A stretch of 64,000 nt of DNA. Source: an uncultured Bacteroidales bacterium (GTDB taxonomy: Bacteria; Bacteroidota; Bacteroidia; Bacteroidales; Bacteroidaceae). Where the stretch lies: NCBI GenBank assembly GCA_902760345.1, contig CACWFY010000015.1:1-64000 (forward strand). The letters run 5' to 3'. This document shows, piece after piece, positions 18,028 to 28,264 of the stretch. Numbering within the stretch: the stretch's first letter is position 1; each line of letters starts with the position of its first letter. The notes beneath the pieces are model-generated. The model was not told the origin of the DNA, made no database searches, and saw nothing but the letters and a program-made list of their open reading frames with translations. The position numbers and the translations under genes are program-made.

Positions 18028-19400
18028 ACAACAAGTATCTATACATTACCCTCCTTTCCCTGCTGGGATTCAGCGCTGAAGCAACCGCCCAGACGGTAGC
18101 GCAGGCACCCAAGCTGGTGGTCGCCATTACCATCGACCAGTTGCGCACCGACCAGTTGGAGACGTTTGCCCCACTCTACTCGGCTGACGGACTGAAGCGC
18201 CTGCTCAACGAGGGCATGGTATACACGTGTGGCTCCTATCCTTTTACGCCTGTTGACAAGGCCTCAGCAGCTGCTGCCCTGACAACAGGTTCTACACCTT
18301 ATTACAACGGTATCACAGCGACAGAATGGTTGGACCGCAACACGCTACGTCCTGTCAAGGCCGTTAGCGACAAACAATACGGCTACGCTCCGCAGCAGCT
18401 GGCCACATCGACGCTGGGCGATGAACTGAAGATAGCCACTGACGGCATTGCCAAAGTGTTTTCGTTTGCACCCGATGCAGAAAGTGCCATTTTGTCAGCA
18501 GGACATGCGGCCGACGGAGCTGCCTGGATACAAAACAACAAATGGACGACGACAACCTACTATGAGCCTGAGAACAGATGGCTCAGCGGATACAAGCGCC
18601 TGTACATACCTACTGCCGACAGTAATCTGACGATGACCGACATCACGCTACGTTGTGTAGAACAGGCAGGCATAGGGCTTGACGAGAAGACCGATCTGCT
18701 CTGTGTATCCTACACGGTAGCCCCCGATATGGCCGACTATGTGGCGTTAGACCAGACCATTAGCGCACTCATTGGCGGCATTACCAGCCGTTTGCCCCTC
18801 GACCGGGTACTCTTTGTCATTACGGGCTCTGGCGCCACCATTGAGGAGAAAGAGGAGAACAACAACAGTCGCTACCGCATTCCTACGGGCACTTTCTCCA
18901 TCAGCCGTACGGCCAATCTGCTGAACATGTATCTTGGGGCCACCTACGGCACCGCACAATATATCGAAGGAACATATCGTAACCAGCTGTTCCTCAACCA
19001 CAAACTGCTGGAACGGAAGAACATCAACATGGGCGACGTGATGGCTCGCTCGCAGGAGTTCATCCTTCAGTTGTCAGGCGTGCGTAATGTCTATACCGCC
19101 AACCAATTGCTGACCAGCGACAGCTACCGCATAGAGCGCATCCGCAACGGCTTTAACGTCGAGAAATGCGGCGACCTACTCATCGACATTGCACCAGGCT
19201 GGCAACTGGTCAACGAAGACACGCACACCACGTCGGTATCACGTACCAGCAACATTCCATTCCCCATCATCTTCTTTGGTGCCAACATTCCTTCACACCG
19301 CATAGAAACACCGGTTACCGTCGACCATATTGCGCCGACTATAGCCCGTTCCATCCGCATCCGTGCACCAAACGGCTGTTCGGCCGAACCGCTTTTTTAA
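18024..19400 (+). CDS. Alkaline-phosphatase-fold protein with a degenerate active site
   Basis: A 458-residue secreted protein (signal peptide ends TATAQ) of the type I phosphodiesterase/alkaline phosphatase superfamily. The first metal Asp is present (ITIDQLRTDQL) and the helix after the nucleophile is recognisable (LTTGSTPYYNGI). In active relatives a Thr or Ser nucleophile followed by GxGH sits there; here the segment reads FTPVDKASAAAAL. The usual DxxGH and ADHG metal motifs are replaced by APDMADYVALDQ and TGSGATIEEK. I therefore suspect a pseudoenzyme or a changed chemistry. It overlaps the DUF4105 gene by 4 bases and should be made with it. No terminator is visible before secA, which has its own promoter. 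Confidence 0.78.
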   Translation: MNNKYLYITLLSLLGFSAEATAQTVAQAPKLVVAITIDQLRTDQLETFAPLYSADGLKRLLNEGMVYTCGSYPFTPVDKASAAAALTTGSTPYYNGITATEWLDRNTLRPVKAVSDKQYGYAPQQLATSTLGDELKIATDGIAKVFSFAPDAESAILSAGHAADGAAWIQNNKWTTTTYYEPENRWLSGYKRLYIPTADSNLTMTDITLRCVEQAGIGLDEKTDLLCVSYTVAPDMADYVALDQTISALIGGITSRLPLDRVLFVITGSGATIEEKEENNNSRYRIPTGTFSISRTANLLNMYLGATYGTAQYIEGTYRNQLFLNHKLLERKNINMGDVMARSQEFILQLSGVRNVYTANQLLTSDSYRIERIRNGFNVEKCGDLLIDIAPGWQLVNEDTHTTSVSRTSNIPFPIIFFGANIPSHRIETPVTVDHIAPTIARSIRIRAPNGCSAEPLF

Positions 19401-19452
19401 CCTAAAAAGGTAAAAAAGTAAAAAGGTAAGCGAGAGTACGGATTTTTTTTCG

Positions 19453-19460
19453 TACCTTTG
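19453..19460 (+). promoter_or_regulatory. -7 box for secA
   Basis: TACCTTTG, followed by a leader of about 38 bases. Just upstream (19405-19430) lies a tandem word of the GTAAAAAGGTAA type. Confidence 0.65.
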
Positions 19461-19504
19461 TAGGCGTTTTCTTTAGTAATAATAAATTAAGTACACATAC
19501 AAAT

Positions 19505-22500
19505 ATGAATTTCAACCAATTCTTACGCTCCCTGTTCGGCGATAAGTCGTCGCGCGACATGAAGCTCATCCAACCGCTGGTAGAAAAAGTCAAGGCGGTA
19601 TATCCAGAAACACAGAAACTCAGCAACGACGCCCTGCGCCAGCGCACCAAGGAGATACAACGCCAGGTGCAGGACGCTGCCAATGCACAGAAAGAAGAGA
19701 TAGAGAAACTGAAGGCAACCATCGAGGACACGCCTATCGACGAGCGTGCCGACATCTTCGCTCATATCGATAAGTTAGAGAAAGAAGTACTTGACATCTA
19801 CGAGAAGGCACTCGACGAAGTTATGCCCGAAGTCTTCTCGATTGTCAAGGAGACCGCACGCCGCTTCGCCGAGAACGATGAGACCATCGTAACGGCTACC
19901 GACTTTGACCGCGAGCTGGCTGCTGACCCACGCAAGGACTTCATCACCATCGACGGCGACAAGGCCATCTATCACAACCACTGGACTGCTGGTGGTAACG
20001 ACCTAAAGTGGGAAATGGTTCACTACGATGTACAACTCTTCGGTGGTGTTGTACTGCATCAGGGAAAGATTGCCGAGATGGCTACTGGTGAAGGTAAGAC
20101 GCTAGTCGCTACCCTTCCTGTATTCCTCAACGCGCTGACAGGCAATGGCGTTCACGTGGTAACCGTCAACGACTATCTGGCCAAGCGTGACTCTGAGTGG
20201 ATGGGACCGCTCTACATGTTCCACGGACTCTCTGTCGACTGTATCGACAAGCACCAGCCCAACAGCGAGGCACGTCGCAAGGCGTATCAGGCTGATATTA
20301 CCTTCGGTACGAACAACGAGTTTGGTTTCGACTACCTGCGCGACAACATGGCTATCTCGCCACAGGACCTCGTACAGCGTGCCCATAACTACGCTATCGT
20401 CGACGAGGTTGACTCTGTGTTGATTGATGATGCCCGTACTCCGCTGATTATCTCTGGTCCTGTTCCCAAAGGCGACGACCAGATGTTCGAGGAGTACCAA
20501 CCATTGGTCGAGAAGCTGGTAGGTGTTCAGAAGCAGTTGGCCACGCAGTATCTGGCCGATGCCAAGCAGAAAATTTCAGAAGGCATGGAGAAGAACGACA
20601 AGAAGCTGCTGGACGAAGGCTTTCTGGCACTCTACCGTTCTCACAAGTGTATGCCTAAGAATAAGCCCCTCATCAAGTTCCTTTCAGAGGACGGCATCAA
20701 GAGCGGCATGCTCAAGACCGAGGAGACCTATATGGAGAACAACAACCGCCGCATGCCGGAGGTCGTTGAACCGCTATATTTCGTCGTCGACGAGAAGCTG
20801 AACTCGTGTGACCTGACCGATAAGGGTACCGCATGGTTGGCCCATCAGGTCAACGACGCTGAACTCTTCGTGCTGCCCGACATTGCTGCCCAGCTGTCGG
20901 CCCTCGAAGGCGACACTACGCTGAGCGATGAGGATCGTGTCAACAAGAAGGATGAGCTCTTGCAACACTATGCCGTTCAGTCAGAGCGTGTGCACACCCT
21001 GCAGCAGCTACTCAAGGCCTACTGCATGTTCAACAAGGATGACGAATATGTGGTCATCGACGGCGAAGTAAAGATTGTCGACGAGCAGACAGGTCGTATC
21101 ATGGAAGGTCGCCGCTGGTCAGACGGCTTGCACCAAGCTGTCGAGGCCAAGGAGCACGTTAAGGTCGAGGCTGCTACACAGACTTTCGCCACCATCACCC
21201 TGCAGAACTATTTCCGCATGTACCACAAGTTGGCAGGTATGACGGGTACCGCCATTACCGAAGCTGGTGAGTTCTGGGATATCTATAAGCTCGACGTGGT
21301 GGAGATTCCCACCAACCGTCCTGTCATCCGCGACGATATGGACGACCGCATCTACAAGACAGCCCGCGAAAAATATCGCGCCGTCATTGAGGAGGTTGTT
21401 CGCCTGCGCAACATGGGACGTCCGACGCTGATTGGTACAACATCGGTCGAAATCTCTGAGTTGCTCTCTCGAATGCTCGACATGTATGTCAATCCCGAAA
21501 CTGGCAAGCGCGAGGGTATTCCCCATCAGGTGCTGAATGCTAAGTTGCACCAGAAGGAAGCCGACATTGTAGCTCTGGCTGGTCAGTCGACCAATGGCAA
21601 GGGTGCCGTAACCATCGCCACCAACATGGCTGGTCGTGGTACCGATATCAAGCTGTCGCCTGAGGTAAAGACTGCTGGTGGTCTGGCCATCATAGGTACT
21701 GAGCGTCACGAGTCACGTCGTGTAGACCGCCAGCTGCGTGGTCGTTCAGGACGTCAGGGAGACCCGGGTTCTTCGCTGTTCTTCATCTCACTCGAAGACA
21801 AGTTGATGCGACTGTTCGGTTCTGAGCGTATCGCCACCGTAATGGACAAGCTCGGCTTCAAGGAGGGCGAGATGCTCGAGAGCTCGATGATTACCAAGCA
21901 GGTTGAACGTGCTCAGAGAAAGGTTGAGGAGAACAACTTCGGTATCCGTAAACGTCTGCTGGAATACGACGACGTGATGAACAAACAGCGTACTGTCGTT
22001 TACTCGAAGCGTCGTCATGCGCTGATGGGTGAGCGTATCGGCATGGATATCTCGAACACCATCTGGGACCGTGTGGCCAACATCATCGAGACAAACGACT
22101 ATGAGGGCTGCAAAGAGGCCTTCATCAAGGTCTTTGCAATGGAGTGTCCATTCTCGAGTGACGAATTTATCAATAAGAACCGCGACGAGCTGGCCGAAGA
22201 GACTTTCCAGGTTTGCATGGGCAACTTTAAGCGTAAGATGGAACATATCCAGGAAGTGGCTATGCCTGTTATCAAGCGCGTCTACGAAGAGCAGGGAAGT
22301 ATGTATGAGCGTATTGTCGTTCCCTTGACTGACGGCCGCAAGATGTACAACATCCCCTGTAACCTCAAGGAAGCCTACGATACCGAGTGCAAGTCGGTGG
22401 TGAAGGAGTTTGAAAAGCAGATCTTGCTACACATTATCGACGAGGCATGGAAAGAAAACCTGCGCGAGCTCGACGAGCTAAAGCACTCTGTACAGAACGC

Positions 22501-22870
22501 CAGCTACGAGCAGAAAGACCCATTGCTTATCTTCAAACTCGAGAGTGTAAAATTGTTCGACAACATGGTGAACACCATGAACAACCGCTCTGTCTCTATC
22601 CTGATGCGCGCCCAGATTCCTGAGATGCAACAGGTGCAGGAAGCCGCTCCAGAGCAGCACACTCAGCGCCAGCAGTACACCGAATCGAAGCAACAGCTCG
22701 GTGCCGAGCAGTTGACCGACCCCAATCAGGCTGCCGCTGCCGCTCAGGACACTCGTGCCCAACAGCCGCGCACACCGATTATCAAGGATAAGTTGCCCGG
22801 CCGTAACGACCCCTGTCCCTGTGGTTCTGGTAAGAAGTTCAAGAACTGCCACGGACGTGGCTTAGTATAA
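19505..22870 (+). CDS. secA: Preprotein translocase ATPase SecA
   Basis: Cytosolic and membrane-peripheral motor that pushes unfolded preproteins through SecYEG. The protein has 1121 residues; Bacteroidota SecA is longer than the E. coli form (901) because of insertions. Visible features are Walker [30 protein letters not shown], the helicase motif [21 protein letters not shown] and [16 protein letters not shown]. The C-terminal zinc-binding SEC-C motif [16 protein letters not shown] is intact and follows a Gln-rich linker. The ABC ATPase gene follows after 41 bases. Confidence 0.98.
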   Translation: MNFNQFLRSLFGDKSSRDMKLIQPLVEKVKAVYPETQKLSNDALRQRTKEIQRQVQDAANAQKEEIEKLKATIEDTPIDERADIFAHIDKLEKEVLDIYEKALDEVMPEVFSIVKETARRFAENDETIVTATDFDRELAADPRKDFITIDGDKAIYHNHWTAGGNDLKWEMVHYDVQLFGGVVLHQGKIAEMATGEGKTLVATLPVFLNALTGNGVHVVTVNDYLAKRDSEWMGPLYMFHGLSVDCIDKHQPNSEARRKAYQADITFGTNNEFGFDYLRDNMAISPQDLVQRAHNYAIVDEVDSVLIDDARTPLIISGPVPKGDDQMFEEYQPLVEKLVGVQKQLATQYLADAKQKISEGMEKNDKKLLDEGFLALYRSHKCMPKNKPLIKFLSEDGIKSGMLKTEETYMENNNRRMPEVVEPLYFVVDEKLNSCDLTDKGTAWLAHQVNDAELFVLPDIAAQLSALEGDTTLSDEDRVNKKDELLQHYAVQSERVHTLQQLLKAYCMFNKDDEYVVIDGEVKIVDEQTGRIMEGRRWSDGLHQAVEAKEHVKVEAATQTFATITLQNYFRMYHKLAGMTGTAITEAGEFWDIYKLDVVEIPTNRPVIRDDMDDRIYKTAREKYRAVIEEVVRLRNMGRPTLIGTTSVEISELLSRMLDMYVNPETGKREGIPHQVLNAKLHQKEADIVALAGQSTNGKGAVTIATNMAGRGTDIKLSPEVKTAGGLAIIGTERHESRRVDRQLRGRSGRQGDPGSSLFFISLEDKLMRLFGSERIATVMDKLGFKEGEMLESSMITKQVERAQRKVEENNFGIRKRLLEYDDVMNKQRTVVYSKRRHALMGERIGMDISNTIWDRVANIIETNDYEGCKEAFIKVFAMECPFSSDEFINKNRDELAEETFQVCMGNFKRKMEHIQEVAMPVIKRVYEEQGSMYERIVVPLTDGRKMYNIPCNLKEAYDTECKSVVKEFEKQILLHIIDEAWKENLRELDELKHSVQNASYEQKDPLLIFKLESVKLFDNMVNTMNNRSVSILMRAQIPEMQQVQEAAPEQHTQRQQYTESKQQLGAEQLTDPNQAAAAAQDTRAQQPRTPIIKDKLPGRNDPCPCGSGKKFKNCHGRGLV

Positions 22871-22911
22871 GCCCCATAAGACCTATTAGTCCCATTAGTC
22901 TCATAAAACCT

Positions 22912-23613
22912 ATGATTAAGATTGACAATCTCAGAAAGCAGTTTGGCGACACCTGCGCCTGCAACATCCCATCGTTCCAAATCAACGATGGCGACATTCT
23001 TGGACTTGTTGGCAATAACGGAGCCGGTAAGACGACTCTCTTCCGTCTATTGCTCGACCTACTCAAGGCCGACGATGGTTCCGTGATGATTGATGATATC
23101 AATCCTGCAGAAAGTGAAGCATGGAAAGCTAATGTCGGTGCCTATATCGACGAAGGCTTCCTCGTTGATTTCCTCACACCCGAGGAGTACTTCGCCTTCT
23201 TAGGTAAGATTTCGGGCATGAGCCAAGCCGAGGTTGACGAACGCCTTACGCAGTTCGAGCGTTTTGCCAATGGTGAAATCTTTGGACAGAAGAAACTCAT
23301 CCGCAACCTCTCAGCCGGTAACAAGATGAAGGTGGGCATCATCTCTGCCCTACTTCGTCGTCCCAAGACCGTAGTGCTCGACGAGCCGTTCAACTTCCTC
23401 GACCCCACCAGCCAGCTCGTGCTGAAGCATCTGCTGACCGACTATGCCCGCGAGACGGGAGCCACCATTCTTATCTCCAGCCACAACCTACAGCACACCA
23501 TCGACATTTCGACGCGTATTGCCCTACTGGAGCACGGCCAGATTATTCGCGACCTGGCTAACCAAGAAGGTAGTGCTTCTGCCGAACTAGAGGAGTACTT
23601 TGGAGCGGAGTAA
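22912..23613 (+). CDS. ABC transporter ATP-binding protein, no permease beside it
   Basis: A 233-residue single ABC domain with Walker A GNNGAGKTT, signature NLSAGNKMK (in place of LSGGQ), Walker B VVLDEPF and switch histidine SSHNLQH. It resembles the ATPases of two-part exporters. No membrane partner lies next to it: the upstream gene is secA and the downstream gene converges with no gap. Substrate unknown. The spacer from secA (22871-22911) is built of CCCATTAGT-type words and has no visible promoter. Confidence 0.88.
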   Translation: MIKIDNLRKQFGDTCACNIPSFQINDGDILGLVGNNGAGKTTLFRLLLDLLKADDGSVMIDDINPAESEAWKANVGAYIDEGFLVDFLTPEEYFAFLGKISGMSQAEVDERLTQFERFANGEIFGQKKLIRNLSAGNKMKVGIISALLRRPKTVVLDEPFNFLDPTSQLVLKHLLTDYARETGATILISSHNLQHTIDISTRIALLEHGQIIRDLANQEGSASAELEEYFGAE

Positions 23614-24339
23614 TTACCTGACCGTCATATGGAAGCAGCCCTGCTTGACCTCATACTTGATGTAGCAACGGTCTTGCTGGCGCAGGTCGCGAAGCACCTC
23701 AGAGAGCACCCACTTCAGGGTGTCGTTGCGCACTTCACGTCCCACAGGATGGTAGCGGTTGTAGCAGATATCAAAAGTGGTGCCGTAGAGGTGGCATGAG
23801 TTGTCTGTAGCATTACCGTTATGGCGCTGCAATCGGACCACGTCGTCTTTGGTACGAAGCACGCTGGTAACAATCAGTTGGTTCATGGGCACACCCTTGA
23901 CGTAGAGGCTGTCAAAAAACGCCTGGCCGATGTCTTGCAATAGTGCGGCAGCACGCGGCACGAGATAGGGAATGGAACTGCGCAGGCGGTCGACATGGTA
24001 GAAAGGACTCTCACCGACATACACCAATTCTTTTTTACGAGCCTCTGCATCCTCACGGTTCTGTACGGGGCGTACACCCCAGCGATTAGCTGCCACAATT
24101 TGTACACTCTGGCTGTCGGGGAACGCCGTTTTGTAGTTGGGCACAGAGCGGATACGATGAGGGGTAGTTGAGGAGGATAGAAAATGAGAGATGAGTGGAC
24201 CTTCCTCCATTCCATTTCTTCCCTCGCCCGTAATAAAGGGACGAATAACGGCCAGCAGGGCAACCACCACCACAAAACACAGTAAGAACTGACGCTTGGT
24301 GAGTTGCTTCTTGGAAAATATGTTTTTCTGTTTCTTCAT
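23614..24339 (-). CDS. DUF5715 family protein, M15-like peptidase fold
   Basis: A 241-residue protein with a cytoplasmic tail and one membrane helix (about residues 17-36), then a periplasmic domain. The motifs SCHLYGTTFDICYNRY (S-x-H-x6-D) and a C-terminal EVKQGCFHMTV fit the zinc site of M15 D-Ala-D-Ala carboxypeptidases of the VanY/DacB kind. This suggests a peptidoglycan peptidase, but the family is named DUF5715 and its activity is not established to my knowledge. It follows the TPR gene by 2 bases and is probably last in the leu transcript. Confidence 0.75.
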   Translation of the reverse strand: MKKQKNIFSKKQLTKRQFLLCFVVVVALLAVIRPFITGEGRNGMEEGPLISHFLSSSTTPHRIRSVPNYKTAFPDSQSVQIVAANRWGVRPVQNREDAEARKKELVYVGESPFYHVDRLRSSIPYLVPRAAALLQDIGQAFFDSLYVKGVPMNQLIVTSVLRTKDDVVRLQRHNGNATDNSCHLYGTTFDICYNRYHPVGREVRNDTLKWVLSEVLRDLRQQDRCYIKYEVKQGCFHMTVR

Positions 24340-24341
24340 GA

Positions 24342-25028
24342 TTATCGCTTACACTTTTCGTACCATTCTTTCAGCATACCACGAGGAATGCCACGTTTCA
24401 CAGCCTCATCGAGCACACGACGGGCCTCTTTTCTACGCTCCAAGACTAACAACTGGTCCACATGACTGACAACATAGAGCGGGTCGCGCGGAGATAGCTG
24501 CTCAGCACGCTGCCAATCGTAGAGCGCAGCCTCGTCTTGCTTCATACGACGCTCCAAATTAGCTCGTACGGCATAGGCCGTGGCCGAGTCAGCATGTTGC
24601 TCTATCGTTTGGTTCAAGTGATCAAGAGCTTCCTGCCGATTGCCCAACTGTTCCAACACGATAGCCAGCGACAGTCGCGCCTCATAGTGATGGGGGAAGA
24701 GCGACAACAATAGGGTGAGGTCGTTCTTCGACAATTGGAAACGTCGAAGATGCGTATTGGCATAAGCGCGATAGAACAGCGCCGCAGGATTCTGAGCGTC
24801 GTGCTGCAAAATGAGCGTATATTCATCTATGGCATACTGCCACTGCGCCAACTGCAGATTAGCGTTAGCCTTACGCAGATGCAGGTCTGTTGACCAGGCC
24901 GACTGTGCAATCTGCTTGTTCAACACGTTTAGTGAGTCGCGCCAGTTAATATCCTGTGCTTGTGCTGTAAGTTGCCACGATATGGCAACCAACAGCGCTA
25001 AGCCTTTTCGATATAATTTACAATCCAT
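24342..25028 (-). CDS. Secreted TPR-repeat protein
   Basis: A 228-residue protein with a signal peptide ending TAQAQ and about four tetratricopeptide repeats (for example [29 protein letters not shown]). Such proteins act as periplasmic scaffolds. Its start lies inside leuB: the two genes overlap by 31 bases in different frames, so it is translationally coupled to leuB. There is no obvious functional link to leucine synthesis. Function unknown. Confidence 0.8.
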   Translation of the reverse strand: MDCKLYRKGLALLVAISWQLTAQAQDINWRDSLNVLNKQIAQSAWSTDLHLRKANANLQLAQWQYAIDEYTLILQHDAQNPAALFYRAYANTHLRRFQLSKNDLTLLLSLFPHHYEARLSLAIVLEQLGNRQEALDHLNQTIEQHADSATAYAVRANLERRMKQDEAALYDWQRAEQLSPRDPLYVVSHVDQLLVLERRKEARRVLDEAVKRGIPRGMLKEWYEKCKR

Positions 25029-26059
25029 TGACCAACTTCTTTTGTTCCATACTTCTGACCACCCTCGACCTGAATTTCAGGTGTACGCACATTGGCATCT
25101 AGCGAGGCATTGACAGCCTGACGCACCAAAGCACCCTCACGCTCGAGTCCAAAGTGTTCGAGCAACATGGCAGCAGAGAGAATCTGTGCCAAGGGATTGG
25201 CGATGTTCTGACCGGCAGCCTGCGGCCAAGAGCCGTGAACGGGTTCAAAGAGTGGTGTGTGCTCACCCAGCGAACTGGATGGCTGAAGTCCCATAGACCC
25301 CGTAATACATGACGTTTCGTCGGTGAGAATGTCACCAAACGTGTTCTCCGTGACGATGACATCGAAGAAACGAGGTTCGGTCAGTACTCGCATTGAGGCA
25401 TTGTCGATAAACATATAGTCCGTCATCACTTCAGGATATTGCGTTTCCATTTCTTTGGCAACCTGACGCCACAAACGGCTTGAAGCTAACACGTTAGCCT
25501 TATCAACAACAGTCAGGTGCTTATGACGTTGCATAGCCATTTCGAAAGCGACCTTGAGGATGCGCTCAATCTCGGGACGCGTATAGACATTGGTATCGAA
25601 GGCTTTGTCGTTATCTTGATATTTCTCTCCAAAATACATGCCACCAGTCAGTTCGCGAATCACCACGAAGTCGGCACCGCGCAGTAATTCCTCCTTCAGA
25701 GGCGACTTATGCAACAGGCAGTCGAAGGTGGCTACAGGGCGAATGTTAGCGAAAAGTCCCAACTTCTTACGCATAGCCAGCAAACCCGTTTCCGGACGCA
25801 TCTTCAGCGTGGGATTGTTGTCGTATTTCAAATCGCCAACAGCAGCAAAGAACACAGCATCGGCACGCATGCAGACATCGTGCGTCGTCTCAGGATAGGC
25901 ATCACCACGGGCATCAATAGCACAGGCACCCACCAGTGCTTCCTCATATTCAAACTCGTGGTTACACTTCTGGGCAATAGCATCAAGCACAGCCACACCT
26001 TGTTTCATAATCTCTGGGCCGATACCATCACCAGCCAATATCGCAATTTTCAGTTTCAT
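24998..26059 (-). CDS. leuB: 3-isopropylmalate dehydrogenase
   Basis: NAD-dependent enzyme of 353 residues that oxidises and decarboxylates 3-isopropylmalate to 2-oxoisocaproate in leucine synthesis. The N-terminal [10 protein letters not shown], the substrate site [24 protein letters not shown] and the [21 protein letters not shown] motifs are diagnostic. Fifth enzyme gene in the leu operon, 16 bases after the second LeuA-like synthase. Confidence 0.97.
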   Translation of the reverse strand: MKLKIAILAGDGIGPEIMKQGVAVLDAIAQKCNHEFEYEEALVGACAIDARGDAYPETTHDVCMRADAVFFAAVGDLKYDNNPTLKMRPETGLLAMRKKLGLFANIRPVATFDCLLHKSPLKEELLRGADFVVIRELTGGMYFGEKYQDNDKAFDTNVYTRPEIERILKVAFEMAMQRHKHLTVVDKANVLASSRLWRQVAKEMETQYPEVMTDYMFIDNASMRVLTEPRFFDVIVTENTFGDILTDETSCITGSMGLQPSSSLGEHTPLFEPVHGSWPQAAGQNIANPLAQILSAAMLLEHFGLEREGALVRQAVNASLDANVRTPEIQVEGGQKYGTKEVGQWIVNYIEKA

Positions 26060-26075
26060 ATTACACTACTATTCG

Positions 26076-27662
26076 TTATTTCGTTAAATCACTTTCAATA
26101 ATGTTCAACATCTTAAACGTCGCCTTGATAGCCGCTTCCGTCTGGTCGGCATCCAGTCCGCGTGTACGTAGCAGACTATCTTTGTAATGCCACGAGATGA
26201 CCGTCTGCACCAAGGCATCGGTACGTCCACCAGGAGGAATACTGACCTGATAGTTAGCCAGCGTGGGGAACGTGCGGTCGAGATGTTTCTTATAAATATG
26301 GCGCAAGGCCTTGACGAAAGCGTCGTACTGACCATCGCCCACCGCACTGCCTTCAAACTGCTGACCATTGATTTCCACCTTGATATTGGCACCAGGTTTC
26401 AAGCCGTAGGCCGTCGTTACGATATAGCTGATCAGTTTCACCTTATCTTCAGAACCGTCATGTTTCAAGACATCGCTGACAATATACGGCAGGTCTTCTT
26501 GCGTCACGATTTCCTTTTTGTCACCCAACTCCGTGATGCGCTCGGTCACGCGACGAGTCTGCTCAGGCGTCAGTTCCAAGCCCAGTTCCTCGAGGTTCTT
26601 GGCAATGTTGGCACGACCGCTTTGTTTTCCCAAGGCATACTCACGCTTACGGCCGAAGCGCTCAGGCATCAGTTCGTTGTAGTAGAGCTGGTCCTTCGTA
26701 TCGCCATCAGCATGGACACCCGCTACCTGCGTAAACACATTCTCACCGACAATCGGCTGGTTGGGGGCCACCGTGATGCCACTAAAGCTCTCGACCATGC
26801 GCGAGAGGTCGTTCAACTGACTCTCCACGAGGTTGGTCTTGGCGTGGAACTGGTCTTTCAAGATAGCCTGTACCGAAGCCATGGGCGCATTGCCACAACG
26901 CTCCCCCAGCCCATTCACGGTGACATGAAGGCCACGTGCGCCACTCAGCACAGCAGCCAGCGAATTGCTGACCGCAAGATCGTAGTCGTTATGGGCATGG
27001 AAGTCGAAATGCGTATCAGGATAACGTTTCTTCATCTTTCGGAAGTACTCGATAACCTGCAGGGGATTCATCACACCCAGCGTATCGGGCAACATAAAGC
27101 GTTTGATAGAGGTGAGAGGGTGAGAAGGTGAGGAGGTGAGACAATCCATCAGCTGATAGACATACTCGGGCGAGTCCTTCATACCGTTCGACCAGTCTTC
27201 TAAATACAGGTTGACGCTGATGCCCTTGCTGGCGGCATAGGCCAGTTCCTCAAGGATGTCGTTGATATGCTCCTCAGGTGTCTTATGCAGCTGGAGAGTA
27301 CAATGTTTCAGCGATCCCTTAGCCAGCAGGTTGACAACCTTTCCGCCACAGTCGGCAATCCAGTCGATAGACTTGCCACCATCGACAAAGCCCAACACTT
27401 CGACACGCTCCAGCAGTCCGTTCTTCTGGGCATAAGCACATATCTTCGTTACGGCTTCGCGCTCACCTTCCGACACGCGCGCCGAAGCCACCTCAATGCG
27501 GTCGACATTGACATCAGAGAGCAGTTTGCGCGCCATCACCAGTTTTTCGTGGGGCAGGAACGACACGCCATTGGTCTGCTCACCATCGCGCAACGTAGAG
27601 TCCATAATCTCTACGAACGGCACAATGCGCTTGTAGGTATTTATCTTCTCTGCTGTTCCCAT
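26076..27662 (-). CDS. Second LeuA-family acyltransferase (2-isopropylmalate or citramalate synthase type)
   Basis: A 528-residue HMG-CoA-lyase-like TIM-barrel enzyme (LRDGEQTNGVSF, HAHNDYDLAVSN, NGLGERCGNAPMA) with a C-terminal LeuA regulatory dimer domain. It condenses acetyl-CoA with a 2-oxoacid. Being encoded beside a separate leuA, it may be a citramalate synthase (pyruvate route to isoleucine) or a second isopropylmalate synthase; sequence by eye does not decide. The gene carries an in-frame low-complexity tract at 27108-27150 (words of the GGTGAGAA/GGTGAGGA type) coding LTSSPSHPLTS in a surface loop. It overlaps leuD by 22 bases. Confidence 0.88.
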   Translation of the reverse strand: MGTAEKINTYKRIVPFVEIMDSTLRDGEQTNGVSFLPHEKLVMARKLLSDVNVDRIEVASARVSEGEREAVTKICAYAQKNGLLERVEVLGFVDGGKSIDWIADCGGKVVNLLAKGSLKHCTLQLHKTPEEHINDILEELAYAASKGISVNLYLEDWSNGMKDSPEYVYQLMDCLTSSPSHPLTSIKRFMLPDTLGVMNPLQVIEYFRKMKKRYPDTHFDFHAHNDYDLAVSNSLAAVLSGARGLHVTVNGLGERCGNAPMASVQAILKDQFHAKTNLVESQLNDLSRMVESFSGITVAPNQPIVGENVFTQVAGVHADGDTKDQLYYNELMPERFGRKREYALGKQSGRANIAKNLEELGLELTPEQTRRVTERITELGDKKEIVTQEDLPYIVSDVLKHDGSEDKVKLISYIVTTAYGLKPGANIKVEINGQQFEGSAVGDGQYDAFVKALRHIYKKHLDRTFPTLANYQVSIPPGGRTDALVQTVISWHYKDSLLRTRGLDADQTEAAIKATFKMLNIIESDLTK

Positions 27663-28243
27663 GCTTCTATCTTGTCTTTATTAGCCACGAGGAAATCAAT
27701 GTCGTCGAGTCCTTGCATCAGGCAATGCTTCTTGTAGCCGTTGATGTCAAAGTGTTCTGAGTGGCCTGTGACCTTGTTGGTTACTTTTTGGTTGGGCAGG
27801 TCCACCTCTACTTCGGCATCAGGGCCGTTTTGAATAGTCAAGAACAATTCAGACAGGAAGTCCTCGCTGACCTGCACGGGCAGAACAAAATTGTTCAATT
27901 CGTTGTTCTTGTGGATGTCGGCAAAGAATGAGCTTATGACTACACGGAATCCATAGCCCGCGATAGCCCATGCAGCATGTTCACGACTCGAACCAGAACC
28001 GAAATTCTTACCAGCCACGAGGATACAGCCCTTGTATTGAGGATTGTTAAGCACGAAGGCCTTGTTCAGCGTGCCGTCACTATGATAGCGCCAATCACGA
28101 AAGAGGTTATCGCCAAAGAAACGCTCCTCCTTGGTGGTAGCCTTCAGGAAACGGGCAGGAATGATCTGGTCGGTATCGACGTTCTCCAACGGCAGGGGCA
28201 CGCAGGTGCTTGTTATAACATCAAATTTCTGTTTCATTTTCAA
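27641..28243 (-). CDS. leuD: 3-isopropylmalate dehydratase, small subunit
   Basis: A 200-residue swivelling subunit that works with LeuC to isomerise 2- to 3-isopropylmalate. Recognised by NVDTDQIIPARFLK and the active-site loop GKNFGSGSSREHAAWAI. The gene is separated from leuC by 21 bases of TCTTCAA-type words and overlaps the next synthase gene by 22 bases. Confidence 0.97.
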   Translation of the reverse strand: MKMKQKFDVITSTCVPLPLENVDTDQIIPARFLKATTKEERFFGDNLFRDWRYHSDGTLNKAFVLNNPQYKGCILVAGKNFGSGSSREHAAWAIAGYGFRVVISSFFADIHKNNELNNFVLPVQVSEDFLSELFLTIQNGPDAEVEVDLPNQKVTNKVTGHSEHFDINGYKKHCLMQGLDDIDFLVANKDKIEAWEQQRR

Positions 28244-28264
28244 TCTTCAATCTTCATTTTTCAA

